A stretch of 64,000 nucleotides of DNA from Sphingobacteriales bacterium (GTDB lineage Bacteria; Bacteroidota; Bacteroidia; Chitinophagales; JADIYW01), in the NCBI GenBank assembly GCA_016719635.1, contig JADJYT010000003.1:62001-126000 (forward strand). Direction: 5' to 3'. The notes beneath the pieces were generated by a model. That model saw only the letters and a program-made list of their open reading frames with translations. It searched no databases and was not told the DNA's origin. Positions 6,961 to 13,770 of this stretch are shown here, one piece after another. Both the position numbers and the translations under genes were made by a program. Positions within the stretch are counted from its first letter, which is position 1. The number at the start of each line of letters is the position of its first letter.

Positions 6961-7791
6961 TTGCAGTTAGAACCCACCGGACGGCCTGTAAAATTTTATC
7001 ATCCGCTCCAATGGAGAAACGAGCAAAGAAAAGCCGTTGCATACGTTTTCAAAAAGTACAATTTGAAAGTACGCCCCACCCAGGCAAATTTAAAATTAGC
7101 TATTCAGGTAGCCCAGCAAAAAGACAAGCCGGAGTTTATCCAGGACTTGCAAAATGCTTTTATCAAACGCGCCATTTTAGGCCACAATAAATTTGAAGAT
7201 GATTTTGATTATACCATTTCAGATTTATTTGAAGAAGATTTTGAGGGCGAAGAAACGGTGCATTATTTTGAGGAAATAACGGAAGACGGTTACGATGAAT
7301 TTGGTGGAAAACTGAAATCCAAACGACAGGCCCGCAAAGTAAAAAGACAAACAAAGCGCAAAAACAGAAAATTATCCAAAGCGCAAAAACGTTCATTGGA
7401 TATTGCTAAAGATATTAAAGTTGCAGAAGATGTAAAATCAGCAGTAGCATTAGCCAAAGCAAACAAAGAACAATCCGGATCAGCAATTGAAAGCGAAAGC
7501 GGTGGATCAACCATCAGCGAAAAAATCGAAAAAGGTTTAGGCATTGTGGGCGATCTGGCAACCGCCGGGGCCAATATTGCCGGGGCATTTATCGGAAATA
7601 AATCCAGCAACAACGATGCGGGAACCACATACGCCGATGATGACAACGACGGCAGCGAAGACGGCGACGACAGCGACGACGACAGCGGCAGCGGTGAAAT
7701 GGCAGCAAATAAAAAATACATTTTTGCCGGAGTGGCTATTATTGCGGTAATTGGATTACTGTTTTTTGTTATGAAAAAACGCAAAGCGTAA
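6961..7791 (+). CDS. Structural-type protein with basic core, acidic run and TM
   Basis: A 276-residue frame counted from a TTG at 6961. An ATG at 6942 in another frame (MVNNHQF) suggests the true N-terminus may be joined by a one-base lesion. The order is a helical N-domain, an acidic stretch, the motif YDEFGGK (111-117), a very basic segment (about 119-145), a helical region, a Gly/Ala-rich segment (GIVGDLATAGANIAGAFIG), a run of Asp/Ser/Gly (about 225-248), and a C-terminal TM helix with a basic tail. The same FGGK motif occurs in the candidate capsid protein. It is probably a virion membrane protein whose basic part could contact DNA. Confidence 0.55.
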   Translation: MQLEPTGRPVKFYHPLQWRNEQRKAVAYVFKKYNLKVRPTQANLKLAIQVAQQKDKPEFIQDLQNAFIKRAILGHNKFEDDFDYTISDLFEEDFEGEETVHYFEEITEDGYDEFGGKLKSKRQARKVKRQTKRKNRKLSKAQKRSLDIAKDIKVAEDVKSAVALAKANKEQSGSAIESESGGSTISEKIEKGLGIVGDLATAGANIAGAFIGNKSSNNDAGTTYADDDNDGSEDGDDSDDDSGSGEMAANKKYIFAGVAIIAVIGLLFFVMKKRKA

Positions 7792-7793
7792 CA

Positions 7794-8401
7794 ATGGCCT
7801 TATCTAATTTTTAAGACATACGAATTTTTACCCGATTTTGAGAAAGTTTAAGCCCTGCAAGAGTTAACCGGACGACTAAGCATTTACAAATAAATCTAAG
7901 CCGCTGGAAAACGATAAGCCGGAACACCGGTTTTTTATTCTACTTCAGGAAGCCGCGCACATTGCACCCAAGTACCAGCGATGAAGAAGCGGTAGACAAA
8001 TATGCTTTTGATCAGTACATCAAATCCGGCTATTCGTTAACGTCTTCCGTAAAAGCCCTTACAAGGGTATTGCATGCCGATACGCCGGTAAATATGCGAC
8101 GTATGTGGCTGCAATTTAAACGCGCTGAAAAAAAGACAAGTTAAATACTAAATATTCCCAATATGAGGGTTATGATAGTTTGGTAAATAACGATAATGTT
8201 GTTATCCGCCGGGTGGAAACCTCCCCCAGCGGATCCGCGATAAAAGTAACTTATGATCTGTACGACTGGGGAGAAGATATGAACGCCGCCGTACAAAATT
8301 TAAAGGGTATATCTCACCAGGAATGGAAAGCAAAAAAAAGAGCTACACAGATATACGCAAAATGGCCGGCGCGAGGAAACAGCAGGGCCATGCACGAATA
8401 A
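7794..8401 (+). pseudogene. Degenerate element gene, about 200 aa
   Basis: Piecing frames together gives one continuous protein. It starts MALSNF at 7794, shifts frame at a T5 run, reads KTYEFLPDFEKV, meets an in-frame TAA, continues ALQELTGRLSIY and shifts to NKSKPLENDKPEHRFF. It shifts again near 7980 to DEEAVDKYAFDQYIKSG, and at the A7 run near 8128 to DKLNTKYSQYEGYDSLVNN, ending at 8401. That is four one-base indels and one nonsense codon in about 600 bases, while both neighbours are open. The visible fragments 7962-8144 and 8180-8401 are parts of it. The product is a soluble mixed protein of unknown family. Confidence 0.5.
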
Positions 8402-8835
8402 TTAACGAAGAAGCGAAAACCAAAACCATTTATGCCAACCAGGGTATTTATGTACCGACCGATCACCATGCGAGCGCAATGCGCGCGGAGGGGATCGCTA
8501 AAGGAATAACAGGAGCAATAGCCGGAGCCGGTAAAATAGTGGCCTCCGCATTTGGCGGCCCCGGTGCCGATAGTGGCGGCGGCGGGGCGGAAGAAAGCGG
8601 CGGCGGTGGCGTATCCGCCGGAGTGCCGCAAATAGGGCAAAGAAGCGGCACCAACAACAGCAGTAAAAGAATGTATCAGGATGAACCGGAAAACAGCAGC
8701 AGCAAACGGACAAAAAAAGGTAAAAAACTGGCTAAAAATAAAACCGGGCAAACACCCGCCGCAAACAATCAAATGATGTATTTAATGGGCGGGATAGCCG
8801 TATTAGCGGTATTAATCGTAATAATGAAAAGATGA
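8323..8835 (+). CDS. Gly-rich tail-anchored protein
   Basis: Intact 170-residue frame starting inside the end of the previous gene (79-base overlap). The N-terminal 45 residues are basic, then come a Gly/Ala helix (GIAKGITGAIAGAGKIVASAFGG), a Gly-rich linker, a basic Ser-rich stretch (about 118-145), and a C-terminal TM (MMYLMGGIAVLAVLIVIM). The order of basic region, low-complexity linker and tail anchor is the same as in the 6961-7791 protein. It probably belongs to the same virion-membrane class. The stop overlaps the next start (ATGA). Confidence 0.55.
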   Translation: MESKKKSYTDIRKMAGARKQQGHARIINEEAKTKTIYANQGIYVPTDHHASAMRAEGIAKGITGAIAGAGKIVASAFGGPGADSGGGGAEESGGGGVSAGVPQIGQRSGTNNSSKRMYQDEPENSSSKRTKKGKKLAKNKTGQTPAANNQMMYLMGGIAVLAVLIVIMKR

Positions 8836-9290
8836 AAACGAATTATTTTAAAATAGGATTATACGCAATCGGAACCATTATTGTTTTTGTGGCCATTTAT
8901 ATGGTTTACCGGGCAATATTGCGGGCTAAACAGGGAGTGGATACCGTCGGTGACGTTATCCAGGATAATAAGGTTGATAAAGAAATAGCAGCGCAAACCG
9001 GATTACTGGTAAGTGAAGTAAATGCGGCGCGAAAAATTGCTAAACATTTTGCCGAGGAATTGGAATTATTGAGAGGTATGAGCTGGTGGGACAGACAGCG
9101 CGCTATGATTACCGATAAAGAATTAATGGATATTGCCAGCCAGGTTAAAAGCGCACAACAAATGAAAACGATCAGCCATATTTTTCAAAACGAATTAACG
9201 TACAATAAATCATTATACGCCGAACTGAAAAAAGAATTACCCAGCGCAAAACTTAGGGCAGTTCCATTTATTGAAACTATCATCAATTAA
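8832..9290 (+). CDS. Membrane-anchored helical protein
   Basis: Intact 152-residue frame. An N-terminal TM helix lies at about residues 7-27 (IGLYAIGTIIVFVAIYMVYR), followed by a soluble, mostly helical domain with a central MSWWDRQRAMIT segment. There is no signal-peptidase site, so it should stay anchored with a large tail. No family is recognised. It is coupled to the upstream gene through an ATGA overlap and lies just before the lysis set. Confidence 0.55.
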   Translation: MKTNYFKIGLYAIGTIIVFVAIYMVYRAILRAKQGVDTVGDVIQDNKVDKEIAAQTGLLVSEVNAARKIAKHFAEELELLRGMSWWDRQRAMITDKELMDIASQVKSAQQMKTISHIFQNELTYNKSLYAELKKELPSAKLRAVPFIETIIN

Positions 9291-9300
9291 ATTTTATACC

Positions 9301-9600
9301 ATGAAAAAAATTGTATCATTCATTACCGTATTCTTTGTATTTGCAGTAAGCATTTTTGCACAAGATACCACCGCCACAGCCCCGGACGTTGTAAAACTGT
9401 TTAACATTGCTTTACCCCAATGGGCGGTTTTAGCGATCGTAATAATAGGCGCGACATTAACGGCCACCCAAACGATTTTAGCCAAAATTCCGACAGAAAA
9501 AAGTGTTAAGATTTCCGGCATTATCGGTAAAATCCTGACTTACTTTCATTCTTTCCGGCAGACAATAAAAAGGCGGCACTCATTAAAAAATAAAATTTGA
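9301..9600 (+). CDS. Holin-like exported membrane protein, C-terminal shift
   Basis: The start at ATG 9301 gives a signal-like segment (MKKIVSFITVFFVFAVSIFAQ) and a second hydrophobic helix at about 41-60 (WAVLAIVIIGATLTATQTIL). The ending in this frame (FHSFRQTIKRRHSLKNKI) looks unnatural. One base added near 9540 gives LLSFFPADNKKAALIKK with a stop at 9591-9593, which reads better and leaves a 3-base gap to the spanin gene. Small two-hydrophobic-segment proteins beside an endolysin are often holins, but here that is only a contextual guess. Confidence 0.5.
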   Translation: MKKIVSFITVFFVFAVSIFAQDTTATAPDVVKLFNIALPQWAVLAIVIIGATLTATQTILAKIPTEKSVKISGIIGKILTYFHSFRQTIKRRHSLKNKI

Positions 9601-10022
9601 AAGCATACTTTTTCATAGTAACAGGGTTTTTGTTTCTTACTACCGGGTGCGGCAGGAATGCCGCGCCCCAGGTGGTAACTATGAAAATGGATAGTTCATA
9701 CACTATCATAGATACTGTACTATCATTCGTAAAAGATGCACCATGCCGCGACACCGTTTTATATAATACCGCATTCGACACCATTACCCAGGTAGTTATA
9801 AAAGACGGCGAATTAAAAGTAAAAACGGTATATAATACCACTATTCACGAAAAGATATTACAGCCTATTTACATGCAACCCCAGGCGAAAAGAGAGGACA
9901 ACCGGATTTATAATCAATCCGGTTTTACTCTTAAATCTGTTTTGGCATTTTGCGGAATATCCGCATTAGTAGGCGGTTTATTTTCACAAATAATTCGATT
10001 TGCAATTACTAAGAATTTTTAA
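9597..10022 (+). CDS. Candidate one-piece spanin (lipoprotein plus TM)
   Basis: The frame starts at TTG 9597. The N-terminus is a lipoprotein signal ending in LTTGC (Cys 18), and the C-terminus has a TM helix (about 113-135, SVLAFCGISALVGGLFSQII). An outer-membrane lipid anchor at one end and an inner-membrane helix at the other, bridged by a beta-rich periplasmic part, is the topology of unimolecular spanins such as phage T1 gp11, which fuse the two membranes at lysis. The endolysin lies about 140 bases downstream. There is no sequence match to T1; the call rests on topology and context. Confidence 0.6.
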   Translation: MKAYFFIVTGFLFLTTGCGRNAAPQVVTMKMDSSYTIIDTVLSFVKDAPCRDTVLYNTAFDTITQVVIKDGELKVKTVYNTTIHEKILQPIYMQPQAKREDNRIYNQSGFTLKSVLAFCGISALVGGLFSQIIRFAITKNF

Positions 10023-10023
10023 A

Positions 10024-10182
10024 ATGGAAAAGGAAAAAAAAGAAAGTTTATTAAATAACCTGATCGGTACGCCGGAGGTGCAAATCAGCCTGAAAACAAA
10101 AACCATTGTTTTATTTTTCGGCGCGCTGGTAGCCGCCGCGATCATAATTTTTTTAGCGTATGCGATTATCAAAAAAGGGTAA
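10024..10182 (+). CDS. Small membrane protein in lysis set
   Basis: Intact 52-residue frame (ATG 10024). A charged N-terminus (MEKEKKESLLNNLIGTPE) is followed by one TM helix (IVLFFGALVAAAIIIFLAYA) and a short basic tail. It overlaps the start of the endolysin gene by 23 bases, implying coupled expression. It could be a pinholin or antiholin or a minor virion protein. No family is recognised. Confidence 0.5.
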   Translation: MEKEKKESLLNNLIGTPEVQISLKTKTIVLFFGALVAAAIIIFLAYAIIKKG

Positions 10183-10714
10183 AATATACTTAATCATTTC
10201 ATCCGTTATTCTGCTGGCGGGAATATACGCCGTAGTATGGATAAAATGGATACGAAAAATAAATAACAAGATGAACGGAAACGATAACGTTAAGGCATTT
10301 TTAATGATGATCCGCCACGCGGAGGGAACCGCCGGAGCGAACGGATACCGTACATTATTCGGCGGAAAACTGTTTAATGATTACGCCCAGCATCCGCGCG
10401 TAAAAGTACCGTTTAGGAATACATACAGCACCGCGGCGGGCGCATATCAATTTTTATACTCCACCTGGTACCGGCTTTCATTAAAGCTGGGTTTAAAGGA
10501 TTTCAGCCCGGAAAGTCAAGATAAGGCATGTATTGAATTGATAAGAGAAAAAAACGCATTAGAGGACGTTAAAAACGGAAATTTTGAAAGTGCAATAAAA
10601 AAGATAGCCAAAGTATGGGCCAGTTTGCCCGGTGCCGGGTATAATCAACCCGAAAAAAAAATAGCAGAATTACAAAAAGTATATACACAAAACGGAGGAA
10701 AATTAATAGCATAA
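10160..10714 (+). CDS. GH104 endolysin (lambda R-like)
   Basis: The 184-residue protein has an N-terminal TM or signal-anchor (about 8-28), then a domain that follows lambda endolysin R closely: MIRHAEGTAG..GYRTLFGG, LFNDYAQHPR, STAAGAYQFL, LKDFSPESQD and VWASLPGAGY. Glu 55 in HAEGT corresponds to the catalytic Glu of lambda R. This family cleaves the MurNAc-GlcNAc bond as a lytic transglycosylase. Lambda R lacks a membrane anchor, so the added N-terminal helix suggests a signal-anchor-release endolysin or a particle-bound entry enzyme. It is the firmest family assignment in the element. Confidence 0.88.
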   Translation: MRLSKKGKIYLIISSVILLAGIYAVVWIKWIRKINNKMNGNDNVKAFLMMIRHAEGTAGANGYRTLFGGKLFNDYAQHPRVKVPFRNTYSTAAGAYQFLYSTWYRLSLKLGLKDFSPESQDKACIELIREKNALEDVKNGNFESAIKKIAKVWASLPGAGYNQPEKKIAELQKVYTQNGGKLIA

Positions 10715-10914
10715 TGCACCATTTAGAAAACATATTATTCAGCAGAGAAAACGCCCTGAATGCGGTGGGATTAGGTTTTATCGGTATGGTAAATATTCTA
10801 CACGATGTTAGCCAAATAGCGGCGGAATTTGCCCCGATTGCAACGGCATCCGTAGGTTTTTCCATTGCTTTACTAAACATAGTACGAACATTTAAGGAAC
10901 TAAAAAAAAAGTAG
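10714..10914 (+). CDS. Small amphipathic membrane protein
   Basis: Intact 66-residue frame whose ATG shares an A with the endolysin stop (TAATG). Two moderately hydrophobic segments (about 14-28 and 41-57) are followed by a basic tail (RTFKELKKK). This could be a holin placed after the endolysin, or a virion membrane protein. No family is recognised. Confidence 0.5.
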   Translation: MHHLENILFSRENALNAVGLGFIGMVNILHDVSQIAAEFAPIATASVGFSIALLNIVRTFKELKKK

Positions 10915-10918
10915 GATT

Positions 10919-11338
10919 ATGTACGCAATCATAAAGGCAAAAATAGTAAATGGCCATACCGGCAGACCGATGGAAAATGTAAATATTTCCATTACGGACA
11001 GCACCGGCAATTTATTGCCGATCAACGGCGAAACCATAGGCCGCACCAGCAACAGCGACGGCAGTTTTATTTTGCCGATTGCAAAAGAAGACGATGTATT
11101 TATTACATTCTCTTTTGTAGGCTTTACCCCCTTTACATTACCGGCGGCCAGCGCGGCAAAAATGAAAGTTTTTAAAATGCAGTCAAAAAACCAGGAATTG
11201 CCGGATACTACCGTTATAAGCCCCAAACCAAAATCCGGAATATCTGATAATAAGCCCTCAAAAATGTGGGCGTATGTGCTGGGAGGTTCGGCCCTATTTT
11301 TAACCGCCGCTTTAATTTACACACTCAATAAAAAATAA
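10919..11338 (+). CDS. Carboxypeptidase-regulatory-like domain with TM
   Basis: Intact 139-residue protein. Residues 1 to about 85 follow the CarbopepD_reg-2 pattern (AKIVNGHTGRPMENVNISI, GRTSNSDGSFILPI, ITFSFVGFTPF), the Ig-like domain that normally heads TonB-dependent receptors and surface enzymes of Bacteroidota. It is joined by a linker (TVISPKPKSG) to a C-terminal TM helix (WAYVLGGSALFLTAALIYTL). Standing alone and tail-anchored in a phage operon is unusual. It may have been captured from the host as a virion surface or membrane protein. Confidence 0.65.
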   Translation: MYAIIKAKIVNGHTGRPMENVNISITDSTGNLLPINGETIGRTSNSDGSFILPIAKEDDVFITFSFVGFTPFTLPAASAAKMKVFKMQSKNQELPDTTVISPKPKSGISDNKPSKMWAYVLGGSALFLTAALIYTLNKK

Positions 11339-11344
11339 ATTCAG

Positions 11345-11563
11345 ATGAAAAAGAAAACCGTTATCATTCTTATAATCATAGGCATTTTAGCCGTTATCGG
11401 TGCCGCGGTAGATGTTTAACGCAACAAGATTTTTAAGGCAAAAAACGCAGCCCCAGCCGTCACAAAGGCACCCGCTACGGAAATGATTAAGGAAACCGCC
11501 GGCGGCGGGCAACGACCATTCAGGGATGAACGTAACCAAAGCCGCGGATTAGTAAGAGCATAA
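11345..11563 (+). pseudogene. Small membrane protein with internal TAA
   Basis: ATG 11345 opens MKKKTVIILIIIGILAVIGA, one TM helix, then AAVDV and a TAA at 11417-11419. The same frame continues open for 47 codons (RNKIFKAKNAAPAVTKA to GLVRA) up to TAA 11561-11563, so the protein was probably 72 residues with the first stop arising by substitution. As written, only a 24-residue membrane peptide is made. It fills the gap between the carboxypeptidase-regulatory-like and next TM genes. Confidence 0.45.
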
Positions 11564-11574
11564 AAAATATAGAT

Positions 11575-11928
11575 ATGAAAGCATTAAAATACTTAGGAAT
11601 AGGATTAGCAATAATAGTTGTTGTTTACGTCCTTAAAGAATTGTTACAAAAAAGCGCAAAAACAAGCATTGATTTAAGCGGTTTTGATAAGGATAAAAAA
11701 AGCGTGATGATAACCGTTAAGACAAACGGCGAAAACCCTAAAAATTATGTTGTATTATTTTCCCAGGCTACCAAAACAACGTTACAATGCAACGATTTCC
11801 GCCTGGAAGTTGGAGCATTAGGCGAAATTATGGTATTCCGGGTATTGGATCAGAATAACCGCGAAGTAGCCGTAAAATGGTTCCAATTCAGCAAACCCGA
11901 AATACTCACCATTTATTCAGAAAATTAA
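11575..11928 (+). CDS. Membrane-anchored small beta protein
   Basis: Intact 117-residue frame. An N-terminal TM helix (about 4-23, YLGIGLAIIVVVYVLKELL) is followed by an alternating strand pattern (VMITVKTNG, YVVLFSQ, FRLEVG, IMVFRVLD, IYSEN) typical of a small beta sandwich facing the periplasm or virion exterior. No family is recognised. It adds to the set of single-span proteins that would fit a viral inner membrane. Confidence 0.55.
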   Translation: MKALKYLGIGLAIIVVVYVLKELLQKSAKTSIDLSGFDKDKKSVMITVKTNGENPKNYVVLFSQATKTTLQCNDFRLEVGALGEIMVFRVLDQNNREVAVKWFQFSKPEILTIYSEN

Positions 11929-11939
11929 AATTTACAACC

Positions 11940-12239
11940 ATGATACAATTATCATTATTCGACAAAAAAAAGAAACGCAAAGCAGCCCCGAAAAAGAGAG
12001 CGGCAGCCAAAAAACGCACCGTTAAAAAAGCGGCACCGAAAAAAGCGACAGCAAAAAAACGCACCGTAAAAAAAGCCGGTACCGCGCTGCAAAAAAAGGT
12101 AAAAGTACAGGCGAAAAAAATCAAAACGCTTAAGAAAAAACTAACTAAAGAAACCCGGAAAGAAAAAGTACTAAAGAAAAAAGTATCTAAAGTCCGCCGG
12201 ATCACAAAGCCGCGCAAACGCCGGGCAGCAAAAAAATAG
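11940..12239 (+). CDS. Lys/Ala-rich DNA-condensing protein
   Basis: Starting at ATG 11940, 99 residues carry a short lead (MIQLSLFDKKKK) and then histone H1/Hc1-like low complexity with repeated AAKKRTVKKA units (about 20-30 and 37-48), followed by a long Lys-rich helix and a final KPRKRRAAKK. The charge is extremely positive. Such proteins bind and condense DNA. In a tailless phage it could be a core protein comparable in role, not in descent, to adenovirus core proteins. A host-like nucleoid protein carried as cargo is the alternative. Confidence 0.65.
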   Translation: MIQLSLFDKKKKRKAAPKKRAAAKKRTVKKAAPKKATAKKRTVKKAGTALQKKVKVQAKKIKTLKKKLTKETRKEKVLKKKVSKVRRITKPRKRRAAKK

Positions 12240-12243
12240 GATT

Positions 12244-12537
12244 ATGAAAAAGATTAAATTTCAATGGGATATTGGAAATAAATTCAAAAGTGTTATAAAA
12301 CATGGCATCACTAATATTGAAGCCGAAAGTATGTTTTATGATGAAAATTTGGTAATTTTTTCAGATGAAAAACACAGTAATACAGAAATTCGTTATATTT
12401 GTATTGGAAAAAGTATTTTTGATAGAATTTTATTTTCATCATTCACTTTTAGAAATTCAAAAATCAGGGTAATAGGAACACGCCCGGCAAATAAGAAAAA
12501 TAAAGCAAATTATTATGACTACCAAACCCGTAAATAA
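12244..12537 (+). CDS. brnT: BrnT-family ribonuclease toxin
   Basis: Intact 97-residue protein following the BrnT layout: N-terminal FQWDIGNKFKSVIKHGI, central EAESMF, then FSDEKHSNTEIRYICIG and C-terminal IRVIGTRPANKK. BrnT toxins are RelE-fold ribonucleases partnered by a DNA-binding BrnA antitoxin encoded just downstream. Here the next gene starts inside the end of brnT. It is separated by 4 bases from the DNA-condensing gene, so it may share the late operon. Confidence 0.75.
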   Translation: MKKIKFQWDIGNKFKSVIKHGITNIEAESMFYDENLVIFSDEKHSNTEIRYICIGKSIFDRILFSSFTFRNSKIRVIGTRPANKKNKANYYDYQTRK

Positions 12538-12658
12538 GTTGTTTTTTGTAAAAGAATTACCGGCAAATCAGGAAATTGATGTTTCTAAATTAAAACGATT
12601 GACAAAAGCCCAGGCCAACAAATTGCTTAATAAAGCGATGGCAAAAAAGAAAAGTTAA
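12515..12658 (+). CDS. Putative short antitoxin for BrnT
   Basis: A 47-residue frame starts within brnT (23-base overlap), the normal position of brnA. The sequence is basic and helical (KLKRLTKAQANKLLNKAMA) and shorter than typical BrnA proteins, with no clear ribbon-helix-helix. The antitoxin role is inferred from position. It is followed by the first GC-rich palindrome. Confidence 0.5.
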   Translation: MTTKPVNKLFFVKELPANQEIDVSKLKRLTKAQANKLLNKAMAKKKS

Positions 12659-12696
12659 AATATCCCATTGAAATTAGAATTTATTTATTTCAATAT

Positions 12697-12722
12697 AAAC
12701 CCGCGCCGATCGGCGCGGGTTT
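12697..12722 (+). terminator. GC-rich palindromic terminator, copy 1
   Basis: A perfect 26-base palindrome with arms AAACCCGCGCCGA/TCGGCGCGGGTTT follows the brnT cassette. Its core and the tail GTTTTCCGTTTC recur at 14019-14060, and half of it at 14576-14602. As a terminator it has a very strong stem but almost no loop, so it could also be a recombination or cruciform site. Confidence 0.7.
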
Positions 12723-12744
12723 TCCGTTTCAGTCCAAAATAAAG

Positions 12745-12775
12745 TTGATTTTTGTAACGAAAATATTTACCTTTG
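12745..12775 (+). promoter_or_regulatory. Bacteroidota-type promoter, nearly leaderless
   Basis: The -33 TTG at 12745-12747 and -7 TACCTTTG at 12768-12775 are spaced by 20 bases. The ATG of the next gene begins 5 bases after the -7 element, so the mRNA would have essentially no leader. Confidence 0.75.
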
Positions 12776-12779
12776 CTAT

Positions 12780-12923
12780 ATGAGAAAGAATACAACAGTT
12801 TCCGTTAGCGCAGCTAAAAAAATAACAGCTAAAAGGAGTACGCCAAAGGCGAGCGTAAAGAAGTTTGTGTCTGATTTCTACACCAAACACGGCAAGGTTA
12901 TGACCAAATTAGCCCATGAGTAG
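12780..12923 (+). CDS. Putative antitoxin of the Doc cassette
   Basis: A 47-residue basic protein (MRKNTTVSVSAAKKITAKRS, then KKFVSDFYTKHGKVMTKLAHE). It has its own promoter directly upstream, and its end overlaps the first codons of the doc-like gene by 8 bases (ATGAGTAG), a standard antitoxin-toxin layout. It is not a recognisable Phd, and the length equals the putative BrnT antitoxin by coincidence or design. The role is inferred from position. Confidence 0.5.
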   Translation: MRKNTTVSVSAAKKITAKRSTPKASVKKFVSDFYTKHGKVMTKLAHE

Positions 12924-13324
12924 TGTACGTAAAGTAAGTATAAAAGAGTTTTAACTCCTTTTGCTTTTTGCCCAAAAAAGCCATATTTCAAATAATGAAC
13001 CCATACCGGAAATGAGTTTTGAGAATGAAGAACAGGTGAAAAAATGTTTGGTTACTCCGTTCCAGACGTTTTTTATGATTGAACTATACCCAACCTTTAC
13101 AGACAAAGCAGTTATTTTTTTTATTTGCTCACAAGAGCCATGCCCTCATTAATGGCAACAAAAGAATGGCAATATTGACTTTAGCCTACTTTTACCAAAA
13201 GAACAGGCGAAAACTAAGCCTTTCCGATGATGACATGTACAAAATGGCTATAAAAACAGCCAAAAGCACCGATAAAGACTATTGCCTGGAATACCTGAAA
13301 ACGGTATTGTCTAAAAAAAAATAG
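12916..13324 (+). pseudogene. doc: Doc/Fic-type toxin, frameshifted
   Basis: Joined frames give SSVRKVSIKEF, then AKKAIFQ-like text, NEPIPEMSFENEEQVKKCL, TPFQTF, ELYPTFTDKA and LFAHKSHALINGNKRMA. The last segment is the Doc/Fic active-site loop (H-x-x-x-x-G-N-K-R). Family members transfer a phosphate (Doc) or AMP (Fic) to targets such as EF-Tu. Reading requires corrections at a T4 run near 12953, near 12997, and at the T8 run 13115-13122. As written, the catalytic part is only in a separate downstream frame. Confidence 0.65.
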
Positions 13325-13333
13325 CCCTACCCC

Positions 13334-13364
13334 TTGACATTTGGCATTATTGTTGTTATGTTTG
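13334..13364 (+). promoter_or_regulatory. Bacteroidota-type promoter
   Basis: The -33 TTG at 13334-13336 and -7 TATGTTTG at 13357-13364 have a 20-base spacer. Transcription would start about 13370, 15 bases before the ATG at 13385. Confidence 0.7.
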
Positions 13365-13384
13365 TGGTGCGAAATTAGTTCATT

Positions 13385-13576
13385 ATGAAAAATCAAAATT
13401 TATTAACAATAAGCCGTGCGAGCGTTTTAGAAACGCAACCTTCCTTAAATGGACTGATTTCGCAGCGCACGGTGCTTTCAAATTTCAAATTATGCGAAAT
13501 CAGAAAAAACAACCGGCAAAGAAAGCGCAAGACGCAAGTAATGCCACCAAAAAAAATCAACCTTATTTTATTGTAA
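13385..13576 (+). CDS. Uncertain small ORF in third cassette
   Basis: The first ATG after a strong promoter opens 63 codons (MKNQNLLTISRASVLETQ onward). The composition is odd for a protein. A second frame over the same bases reads more naturally (CERFRNATFLKWTDFAAHGA, then FKFQIMRNQKKQPAKKAQ and YFIVTTNGTT, with an in-frame ATG at 13492 and stop near 13596) but lacks an upstream start. A one-base lesion near 13410 could join MKNQN to that frame. Some gene is likely here, though its exact frame is unsettled. Confidence 0.3.
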   Translation: MKNQNLLTISRASVLETQPSLNGLISQRTVLSNFKLCEIRKNNRQRKRKTQVMPPKKINLILL

Positions 13577-13582
13577 CCACAA

Positions 13583-13759
13583 ATGGCACTACCTAAAGAA
13601 GATTCTATTTCTGAGGTAAAGCTACAAAGGTGGCGAAAAAAGCCAAACTACAACAATTTTTTTGAACAAATCCATTACGATGAACTTGTATTGCACAAAG
13701 AAGAAATTCCGGCACTCATTGAACAATTACAAAATTTTCAAACAATCATTAACGCTTAA
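13583..13759 (+). CDS. Hypothetical 58-aa protein
   Basis: ATG 13583 opens 58 codons: MALPKEDSISEVKLQRWRKK, then an NNFFEQIHYDELVLHKEEI segment and an amphipathic helix (PALIEQLQNFQTII). It overlaps the end of the preceding uncertain frame and is 11 bases from the next gene. It could be an antitoxin or accessory cassette protein. No family is recognised. Confidence 0.5.
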   Translation: MALPKEDSISEVKLQRWRKKPNYNNFFEQIHYDELVLHKEEIPALIEQLQNFQTIINA

Positions 13760-13770
13760 AATTTAATAAA

